Below, in pieces: positions 44,001 through 50,081 of a stretch of DNA of 64,000 nt. This DNA comes from SZUA-430 sp965227535 (GTDB lineage: Bacteria; Pseudomonadota; Alphaproteobacteria; Micropepsales; Micropepsaceae). The DNA is taken from positions 1,364,001-1,428,000 of the forward strand of contig OZ245761.1 of assembly GCA_965227535.1 (NCBI GenBank). The letters run 5' to 3'. The notes under the pieces were generated by a model that was not told the DNA's origin, did not search any database, and saw only the letters and a list, made by a program, of their open reading frames with translations. A program made the translations under genes and the position numbers. How positions within the stretch are numbered: position 1 is the stretch's first letter; each line of letters starts with the position of its first letter.

Positions 44001-44579
44001 TTCGTCTCGGCCGCGTGGCACTCGTTCGAGACCGAGCGCGAGCTGCTTGTGGCGCCGTTCACGAAAGCGACCGCGACCGGCTCGACCGACGCCAGCCAAA
44101 GCCAAGCCGGCATCACCGTCGGCTACGGCCTGAACAAGAACGCCGCCGCGTCGTTCGGCGCCGTCGGCGGCCTCTACTATCTGAGCATGGACATCGACGG
44201 CTACACCGAGACTGGCGCCGGCGCCTTGTCGGCCGTTCTGCCCAACCGCACGATCGACTCGCTCAAGACTCAGCTCGGCGGCGAAGTCGCGCTGCGCCTC
44301 GACCCGGAGAACGACTCGCTGGTGCCGATTGTGCGCTTGGTGTGGAACCACGAGTTCGAAGACGACGCGCTGGTGACGAGCGCAGGCTTCGCCGGATCGC
44401 CCGCGACCACGTTCACGACGCCTGGCCCAGACCTCGGTTCGGACTGGGCGACGCTGGGCGTAGGCCTATCGGGCCGGGTCAGCGACTCGACCAGCTTCTA
44501 CTTCCGCTACCAACACGACATCGGCCGCGACGGCCAAGACAACCAAGAGGTCTCGGCCGCAGCCCGCGTCACGTTCTAA
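41055..44579 (+). CDS. trypsin-like serine protease autotransporter
   Basis: A 1174-residue protein with ATG 41055 behind GGGGGAGGTGGAAA. A long-type signal (MAKLVGEIMQKSASARALRA, then a hydrophobic core ending AATVT) precedes an S1-type domain: H95 in FAAHC, D179 in PADIAIAAF and S327 in GDSGSP form the triad. Residues about 400-800 are a beta-rich passenger containing NLRGASSGLNIRAGATLNT and VINAGATVAPGNSIGTLTI, the latter being the common autotransporter junction. A predicted helix follows, then a barrel from about 890 to AARVTF at the C-terminus. A strong terminator follows at 44605. An Inh-like gene is divergent. Confidence 0.9.
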   Translation: MAKLVGEIMQKSASARALRARFMSSVALTATIACGLAGPAAATVTPETVTPASVVDTTNTAPYWVGVAIRNEAGNSGGTCTGLLINPRTVIFAAHCVDSFNPDAYDTPTSPGNRAQVGYTTDPTFGRTNLREFLFGLDFVVPAGDARTITASSVNVWYDPRSRFGSAADPLSGTFLPADIAIAAFGTPNEILGRDASAGVALLFSQINGLVPVTIGGYGQSGNGLTGARTASTAEESFFRRLARNTVGFLGDERTIDQAVYGATIGEILSPAALRYQDLYWADFDDPLRATRPFFAGPGTNANSTLDFDVFPGNAVAGEAITAAGDSGSPLVTTAFGRAVSLGVLSQGSRFFHDSIGNTDDNFVRTPAFSNYGTTAGYNPLFLFWDQIVVNNPYKYVTAAAGDGEWTNAARWTQELDPLYAILSGGVLVNALPTTPALGSSDAATNVGTITANPVPPAACAFTSTCIPGAGSGDPADVIAPLRDDVIMPGEMSLEGEIALADPIIVDEVVIPGTPISEAQVTAPWSSGTLIAVNSGALTGPGSTNFVPQNTNGTAGIQNSANFFEVNLRAAGTTFLTGTTVEIDRLNLRGASSGLNIRAGATLNTTITSFVDAGILTVNGAFNPRGLSLFGGRVHGTGNISTVTGVINAGATVAPGNSIGTLTITGNFVQGAGGLLEIELTNGASDLLSITGNASLAGTVAFMPFGPSPLEGQSYVFLQTGGTVTGQFGIVRDLLPGALFPVVTYGSNFARVTLRTLCTTATGPIQDPTCDAISDPSVQADADMQSAIAGLQALAVVQPALLGQALEALNPTRAHAQAMVGLSSGDLLRNQFGRRTHDLAGGTLGGTDVAQADLAASQLASLAPSAEMLASAAAAALDDAGGAGGGGSNIDLPNGFAMFFAADVALTDTDQAAGLGVDEADVAALTAGLDHRDGSGFTLGGALSYLQSNVSQDYGLGGRTSSDGVALSGYGTWRRDLFYADAFVSAAWHSFETERELLVAPFTKATATGSTDASQSQAGITVGYGLNKNAAASFGAVGGLYYLSMDIDGYTETGAGALSAVLPNRTIDSLKTQLGGEVALRLDPENDSLVPIVRLVWNHEFEDDALVTSAGFAGSPATTFTTPGPDLGSDWATLGVGLSGRVSDSTSFYFRYQHDIGRDGQDNQEVSAAARVTF

Positions 44580-44604
44580 AAAGACGCCCCAGGAAACCAG
44601 AAAA

Positions 44605-44632
44605 GCCGGCGCCGCCAAACGCCGGCTTTTTT
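44605..44632 (+). terminator. intrinsic terminator
   Basis: GCCGGCG (44605-44611) and CGCCGGC (44620-44626) form a stem with loop CCGCCAAA, followed by TTTTTT (44627-44632). It ends the protease autotransporter transcript. Confidence 0.9.
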
Positions 44633-45045
44633 GTGTCCCCACATCTATTCGCATGGGCGCGCCGCAAGCCCAGCGAAAAAGAAGGTGAACCACCAAGCAC
44701 ATCAAGCCGCTTGCGCAACGTGAGCAACGTGGCCGGCCGATATCGATTGCATTGGCGCGCAGCGCCATAAAGAAGTCGAACGGCGACAGCCATAAAACCG
44801 CACCAGCGGCTCGGTGTGCTTGGTGGTTCAATCTCTCTCGCCACCCATCACCGATCACGCTCGAGCACGGACGCTACGCGTCAACAAGATCCCGTCGGCG
44901 CGAACCGCTATAGGATCCCGCAAACGCACAGGACGTCGCGATGGCGGCGCCAGCCTCTTGGCCTCTTTGCGGCTTTGCGTGAAACCTTTCTTACGTTGAG
45001 CGCGCGGCACGCCCGCCACCGGCGCCGGTCCTTTCGTGCGCCGGG
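44633..45045. other. intergenic region with spaced inverted repeat
   Basis: No gene is supported in these 413 bp. GAACCACCAAGCAC (44687-44700) and its exact complement GTGCTTGGTGGTTC (44816-44829) face each other 115 bp apart. The stretch around 44950 (TGGCGCCAGCCTCTTGGCCT and following) looks like degenerate dispersed sequence. The frames present are short and without ribosome-binding sites. It may be the remains of a small mobile or palindromic element. Confidence 0.35.
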
Positions 45046-45522
45046 TCAGCGCGCCGTCTTGTCGATCCGCGCGTGAATGCCCGTCACCTCCAGCAGTGCC
45101 GCCGACCCGTACCAGCCATAGGCTTCATAGGCGAACACACCCGCCGCCACCGCCGGATCGCTTGCCATCAGAGCGTCCGCCGCAGCGACATCCGCGACAT
45201 TCAAAACGAAGATCCCCGCATACCCGCGCTCGTTCTCTTCCAACGGCCCCGCAACGATCAGCTTCCCCTCGGCCGCCAACCGTTTGATGTTCGCCATGTG
45301 CCCTTGAAAGAGCGTCGATCGCTCCGCCGGCGACGCCGCCTCTTTCGGCCCGCGTTTCAAAATCACGAGCACATAAGGCTTCATCCCACGCTCGTCCGCG
45401 CCCAAACGTTTCGCCAGCGCAGCGTCATAAGGTGGCGGAGCAGCCGCCGCCGCTGCAGCAACGGCCAAGCCCATCACGGTTCCGATCGCCAACAACATGC
45501 GCACCGTCAGCATCCTTCTCAT
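45046..45522 (-). CDS. exported YciI-like protein
   Basis: A 158-residue protein starting MRRMLTVRMLLAIGTVMGLA at ATG 45520-45522, with signal peptide cleaved near AAA-PPP. The domain opens KPYVLVILKRGPKEAASPAE and continues HMANIKRLAAEGKLIVAGPLEENERGYAGIF, the His/Asp-bearing YCII ferredoxin-like fold. Most YciI proteins are cytoplasmic, so the signal peptide is unusual. Start and stop codons overlap the preceding PDZ gene by one base (TGATG). Function unknown. Confidence 0.8.
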   Translation of the reverse strand: MRRMLTVRMLLAIGTVMGLAVAAAAAAAPPPYDAALAKRLGADERGMKPYVLVILKRGPKEAASPAERSTLFQGHMANIKRLAAEGKLIVAGPLEENERGYAGIFVLNVADVAAADALMASDPAVAAGVFAYEAYGWYGSAALLEVTGIHARIDKTAR

Positions 45523-45851
45523 CAACGCCGCACCTGTATCGTTTCGATCGATTGCCCGCCGCGCACGACGATCAGCTCCGAGAACCAATGCGGCCCGTCG
45601 ATATAGGCCTTCACCTCGTCGGCCGACATCGCCTTCGTCCAACGCTTATCGGCGCCAAGAATGATGTCGCCCACCTGCACGCCCGCCTTCGCCGCCGGCG
45701 ACATCGGCTTTACCGCACTGACCTTCGGCCCATCGATCGACGACACGACGGAAATTCCCAGATAGAAATCGTTGGGCGGCGCCATATTCGCCGACGCGAC
45801 GGCAGCGATCAACACAACGGCGCAAACGGAAACAGCGGCGCGGAAGATCAT
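45522..45851 (-). CDS. exported PDZ-domain protein
   Basis: A 109-residue protein with ATG at 45849-45851 after AGAAGGAG, signal MIFRAAVSVCAVVLIAAVASA. The remaining residues are one PDZ domain: NDFYLGISVVSSIDGPKVSAV, then PMSPAAKAGVQVGDIILGAD as the carboxylate-binding region and ELIVVRGGQSIETIQV at the end. No protease domain is attached. A stand-alone periplasmic PDZ protein, translationally coupled to the exported YciI-like gene, probably acts as an adaptor. Partner unknown. Confidence 0.82.
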   Translation of the reverse strand: MIFRAAVSVCAVVLIAAVASANMAPPNDFYLGISVVSSIDGPKVSAVKPMSPAAKAGVQVGDIILGADKRWTKAMSADEVKAYIDGPHWFSELIVVRGGQSIETIQVRR

Positions 45852-45890
45852 GATGAACTCCTTCTGCAGGGACGGAAAACGGAACGCCGC

Positions 45891-46232
45891 ATGACGCTAA
45901 CACAAACCGAAGCGATGGGCCTGACCCTGCTGATCGAATCGGCGGTGGCGGCGGCGCTCGCCTTCCCGCTCGCCCGCAAGCCGCTTCTCTGCGCCGGCGC
46001 GGCTATCCTGGCCAGCTGCATCACGCATCCCATCCTGTGGGCCATCTATCACGACGCGCATCAGGTCTTCGGCACGCTCACCACGCCGACGCTGGAGGCG
46101 GTAATCATCGCCGTCGAGACACTGTCCTATCGCGCAATCGCGACGCCGCGCTGGAGCGAAGCGGCCCTCTTTTCGCTCATCGCCAACGGTGCATCCTGGG
46201 GCGCGGGCGAACTCATTTACGCGCTGACGTAG
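45891..46232 (+). CDS. small integral membrane protein, 113 residues
   Basis: ATG 45891 (after GGAAAACGGAACGCCGC) opens MTLTQTEAMGLTLLIESAVA, with four hydrophobic spans separated by short loops, one carrying AIYHDAHQVFGTL and another RAIATPRWSEA. No family is recognised. Its 3' end overlaps the 3' end of the convergent polytopic protein gene by 20 bp. It is divergent from the PDZ gene. The His-rich loop might bind a ligand, but that is speculation. Confidence 0.6.
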   Translation: MTLTQTEAMGLTLLIESAVAAALAFPLARKPLLCAGAAILASCITHPILWAIYHDAHQVFGTLTTPTLEAVIIAVETLSYRAIATPRWSEAALFSLIANGASWGAGELIYALT

Positions 46233-47214
46233 GCACGGGCCCCGCAAATGCAAACCCCTGCCCCAGTGCCAGCAGCAGAACCGGCAATTCGATCCACGCA
46301 TGGATCGCCGCCGCCACGGCATAACCCGCGCGCGCGTCGGTATAGCTGATCGCATAGATGCCGAACGCCACGATCGCGATCCCCGCGACGCCGAACGCGA
46401 ACACGCGCCAGCTCGGCCACGGGACGATCGTCGTCGCGCGCGCCTCGCCCTGCTTCGACTTCAGCAGCATCGGCAGCATGACGATTACGGCGACATAATG
46501 CATCGCCTGCGCAACCACCGCGGCCGAGAACAAATGCAAATCCGAAGATCCCGGCGGCAGGAACGACAACAGCGGCCTATCGCCCGCATCGAACATCGAC
46601 ACGCTCTGCGTCGCATCCAGCGAGAAGATCAGCGCCGCCACCTCATGAAACACGCCTGCCGCGACCAACCCCGGCAGCACGAAGAACGGAAGCCCAAGCC
46701 AGAACAGCCACCGCCGCCGCTCCTCGCCCTCCGTGATCTCCGCGACGAAACCCATCGGCGTGAGATTGTGCAGCCACGCCCAGATCAAAAACGTCTCGAT
46801 CGGCCAATACGTCGCGCCGACCGCAAACGCGATCCCGATGACCGCGCCCAGCGCGCGGTTCTTGCGCATGAACGCCGCCGCCGTAAACGCCAGCGCCGCG
46901 CCAAGCCCGAACTCGATCGGCACGAACCAGTCCGAGCCCAGCCAATGCATGCTGTTGCCGATCCGCGCCAACGCGATCGCGCCGACCAGCCCGCCGATGA
47001 TGCCCAGCAGCGGCATCGACGCCCGCGACGAGAATCGTTCGTCGACATAGCGCAGCTCGTAAAGCACGTGCGGCAGCCCGAACGCGCTGATCATCAGGAC
47101 GAAAGCGGCGAGCGGAACGGCGACAACCGCCGCGACCGACACCGTGGCGACCGCGATCCAGAGGACCACCAGCCCGAAATACGCCCGATCGATCGAAGGA
47201 AGGCTCACGTGCAT
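46213..47214 (-). CDS. polytopic membrane protein with conserved-looking histidines
   Basis: A 333-residue protein with about nine or ten hydrophobic helices, starting MHVSLPSIDRAYFGLVVLW (ATG 47212-47214). His residues lie in several helices: FGLPHVLYELRYVDERF, NSMHWLG, WLHNLTP, FHEVAAL, AQAMHYVAV and AAIHAWIELP. Such a distribution is seen in membrane oxygenases and in Brp/Blh-like proteins, but the specific Brp/Blh motifs were not found. It is therefore left unassigned. Its 3' end overlaps the convergent small membrane protein gene. Confidence 0.65.
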   Translation of the reverse strand: MHVSLPSIDRAYFGLVVLWIAVATVSVAAVVAVPLAAFVLMISAFGLPHVLYELRYVDERFSSRASMPLLGIIGGLVGAIALARIGNSMHWLGSDWFVPIEFGLGAALAFTAAAFMRKNRALGAVIGIAFAVGATYWPIETFLIWAWLHNLTPMGFVAEITEGEERRRWLFWLGLPFFVLPGLVAAGVFHEVAALIFSLDATQSVSMFDAGDRPLLSFLPPGSSDLHLFSAAVVAQAMHYVAVIVMLPMLLKSKQGEARATTIVPWPSWRVFAFGVAGIAIVAFGIYAISYTDARAGYAVAAAIHAWIELPVLLLALGQGFAFAGPVPTSARK

Positions 47215-47565
47215 GGGGAGAACTTTGGCGCTCCATCCACCGCGGCGTCAATCGATCCCCAAACGTACAGCGCGCAACGCCCCACGTGCTGCACCCAACG
47301 ATAGAAATTCTCGCCCGCCCGGTGCAAAGGCATTGGCAAACCGGGTTCACGCTACCTCACGCATCACGCGAGCAACAACCGCCATCCGATTGATCCAACA
47401 CAAGCGAACCGTAGATCTGCGCGCGCGCCGACTCACCGGCACATGACCGAACCAAGCGCAATGCGTTTCCGGACGCGCCGCTCGGATTTCATCGGCGCCT
47501 GTGTCGGGGACACGAAACATCCACAGCCGCCCGCTTTGACGAACCCGGACCGCTGCTAGAGTTAG
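47215..47565. other. intergenic region containing a putative promoter
   Basis: No gene is supported here; frames on both strands lack ribosome-binding sites. TTGACG at 47536-47541 is a fair -35 box for rightward transcription, with TAGAGT (47557-47562) 15 bases further as a weak -10. This is the only rightward promoter-like sequence before the terminator at 47655, and it would fire directly into the structured element that follows. The upstream stretch also holds the leftward promoter of the polytopic membrane protein. Confidence 0.35.
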
Positions 47566-47696
47566 CTGCATGCAGTGATTCTGTTTCGCGCCTAGTGACG
47601 GGATGCCCCCCTACCCAAGCGTTCCCGTCGATACCCATCGCCTAGGCGTCGAATGCGGCAGGTGTTCGCCCCCAACGACACCTGCCGCTTTTTTTT
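47566..47696 (+). ncRNA. candidate trans-acting or structured small RNA
   Basis: About 130 nt of intergenic sequence end in a strong intrinsic terminator, yet no protein gene precedes it on this strand. It begins with the perfect palindrome CTGCATGCAG (47566-47575). A two-stem element follows: CGCCTAG (47589-47595) pairs with CTAGGCG (47642-47648) and encloses GACGGGA (47597-47603) paired with TCCCGTC (47623-47629). The unpaired apical part contains TGCCCCCCTACCC, a C-rich loop of the kind that alphaproteobacterial small RNAs use to bind ribosome-binding sites. Both flanking protein genes run leftward, so this transcript has no host gene. The 5' end is approximate. Confidence 0.5.
47655..47696 (+). 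terminator. strong intrinsic terminator without upstream gene
   Basis: GCGGCAGGTGT (47655-47665) and ACACCTGCCGC (47678-47688) pair perfectly over 11 bases and are followed by TTTTTTTT (47689-47696). The T-run is only on the plus strand, so it ends a rightward transcript. Confidence 0.9.
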
Positions 47697-47713
47697 GCCC
47701 GTGACGTACCGGA

Positions 47714-47748
47714 GTCAAAAAGAAAGCGGCGGGTGATGAACCCGCCGC
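47714..47748 (-). terminator. intrinsic terminator of the TonB-receptor gene
   Basis: On the minus strand GCGGCGGGT pairs with ACCCGCCGC (plus positions 47726-47734 and 47740-47748), followed by TTTCTTTTTGAC. It lies 29 bp after the receptor stop. Its design is the same as the leftward terminator at 32642-32675. Confidence 0.85.
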
Positions 47749-47776
47749 CTGATGTTTTGCCTTCGAGAAGGCTGGA

Positions 47777-49710
47777 TTAGAACTCTTTCACGATTTCGAT
47801 GAACCCGCGGCGGCCGAGTAGGTCGTACGGACCACCGATGGCGACCGAGTTACCGACCTTACCGAACGCACCACCCTGAGACACGGCCGGCGGCGGATCG
47901 TCGAAGGCGTTCTGCACGCCCACGATGATCGACCAGTCGTCCGCACGATAGCGGGTCGAGAAGTCATGCGTCGCGACGAACTCGGTGTACTGCTTGAACT
48001 CGCCAACCCACGGCGTTGCGCGCCATACGAACAGACCGCCACCGATCGAACCGGGTGGGAAGAAGTTCTCGTCGTTCGACGCCCGGCTCGCCATGTCGAT
48101 GTTCCAGAAGAACGTGAAGTCCTGCCAGTCGAAGCGCACGTCGATGTTCGAGCTGAAGTCCGCATCGTACACTTCGCCGTTGAAGTCGGTCGTAGGCACC
48201 GAGATAAACGTACGGATCTCGTCCGTGAACGTCCAAGACGCTTGCGCGTTGACCAACAACTTACCGAACGAGAACTCATGCTCGTAGCGGGCCGTCACGT
48301 CGATACCATCAGTCGTTTGGTTGCTGATGTTGGTATAGCTGTTGTTGACCGTATTGATGCGGCCGTAGTTGACGTTGGTAAGTGGCGTCCCCGTCAAGTC
48401 ACGGTCGAACAGAACGCAGAACGGGTTCGCCGGATTAACAAACGGCGGCTGTGTGTGGCAGGCGTTGACGATGTTGAAGGCGCCGAACTGTGCGACTTCG
48501 TTATCGACTTCGAACTCCCAGTAGTCGATCGCAAGACTGAAATCGACCCAGTCGGGGGTCCAGATGAAGCCCACGGTGCGCGCTTCCGACGTTTCCGCCG
48601 TCAGGTTGGCACCACCGCCGGTGACGATCAGCGCCGAACCGCCGGCGCCGCCGAGCCAGCCCGCAGGCAGATTGATGCCCAAAGGACCGCAGGACTGAAC
48701 GATCTGCGGTGAACCCAGCGTATCCCAGCTCACGCATGGATCGATCTGGTTCTGGTTCAAGAAGCCTGTCTGGTTGGCGAGGTACAACTCGAACAGCGCC
48801 GGGGCGCGGAACGAAGTGCCCGTCGTACCGCGGACGCGATACTCCGGCGTGATCTGATAGTTCAAGCCCAGCTTGTAGGTCGAGCCGTCGCCGTAGCTGT
48901 CGTAGTTCGTATAGCGCGTCGAGGCGTCGATCGACAGATCCTCGGCGAACTTCATACCAGCGAGAATCGGGATCGAGACTTCGGCGAAGACTTCGGCAAC
49001 CGAGTCGTCGCCAGCCGTACGACCAGCCGAGGTTTGGCCCCAGAGGTTGTTGTTGCGGGCGTTGAACGCAGGCGTGTCGTCGATTTCGTCGCGACGAATT
49101 TCAAAGCCCAGAGCGCCGGCGATCATGCCGTACGGCGCTTGCCAGACGTCGCCGGTCATCACGCCGTTGACGATGGACTGCGTGTAAGTCGTGTGCCCCG
49201 TTTCCTTCGTGAACAAGAACGCACGTTCTACCCCGTCTGACCGCGCGTACCAGCCGGAGCGATACGACGACCGTTGACCAGAACCAGCGTACGCTGAGCG
49301 CCGAGGCCGCGCAGAGACAACGTGTTCGCGCCCGGACCGCCCTGGGTCACGAAGCCGCCGAACGTGTTGTTGATCTGCTGAGAACCCGACGCAAGGGTCG
49401 ATCCCTGCAGAATGTCGCCGGTGTCGTTCAGACCTTCGAGGGTCGTTTCTTCACGCGTGATGACCTGGATCGGCGCCGAAGATGTGAACTCGCTTTTCTT
49501 CAAGCGCGAACCCGTCACGACGACACGTTCGACCTTCTTTTCCTCCTCAGCCGCAGGGGCCGGAGCCGGCGTTTCCGCCTGGGCGACTTGCACGCCCTCC
49601 GTAACTTTCACCTTTTCGGCGTCGGCCGCGGCGGCAATTGTTGCAAATCCTGCAAAAGCTACTGTGACAGCAGAGCCGAGCCAAAGGGCTCGCTTCATCT
49701 TCACTGACAT
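47777..49710 (-). pseudogene. TonB-dependent receptor with internal deletion
   Basis: The first frame (49228-49710, ATG 49708-49710 after GGGGGACTAGTCG) gives a signal peptide, VERVVVTGSRLKKSEF (TonB-box-like region), and plug-domain residues up to LSLRGLGAQRTLVLVNGRRIAPAGTRG, then a stop. The second frame, from about 49231 down to 47777, resumes at VERAFLFTKETGHTTYTQSI, well inside the barrel, and continues in the other frame to the end FIEIVKEF with terminal Phe. Roughly 350-450 residues (rest of plug, first half of barrel) are missing, judged by family length. The gene as read cannot encode a working receptor. The deletion may be real or an assembly collapse. Confidence 0.8.
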
Positions 49711-49819
49711 CGACTAGTCCCCCAAAAACACCCCTAAAAAACCCGAGAAATCCGCGCTTTTTGATTCCCGCACGTATGGATTGCCCGGTTACTCAACAGC
49801 AACCCTACGGAGCGGTCCG

Positions 49820-49873
49820 TACCGAATCAATCGATCCTTGCCATTCGGTAACAAATGCAACAACGAGTGTTGC
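49820..49873. promoter_or_regulatory. two perfect inverted repeats in the divergent TonB-receptor/S9-peptidase region
   Basis: Within the 371-bp gap 49711-50081, TACCGAAT (49820-49827) pairs with ATTCGGTA (49843-49850), and GCAACA-ACGAG-TGTTGC spans 49857-49873. Both lie between the two divergent starts, where a regulator shared by receptor and peptidases would bind. No other feature is seen in the gap. Confidence 0.4.
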
Positions 49874-50081
49874 CTTGATGCGACGCCTGCGTGAGCAATG
49901 GGCACGCGTTAACCACAGCGTGCATCGCCGCCGATACGGCAGCACGTGGGCGTTCGCCCACAGGGCGAGTGCCGCTCGCGCATCTGGAGTCTTGACCGCA
50001 CGAAGCCTCGCGCACTCAATGCGTCAACGCCTCAGGGGGCCGTTACACATTCTTCAACAATCGCAAATCGAGGTCGCGAAA

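Noticed and set aside
45432..45890. Rightward extension of the 113-residue membrane protein
   Set aside because: This stretch is antisense to the PDZ and YciI genes and has no start with a ribosome-binding site.
46213..47214. Brp/Blh-type carotene dioxygenase
   Set aside because: Histidines are present in many helices but the family-specific motifs were not recognisable.
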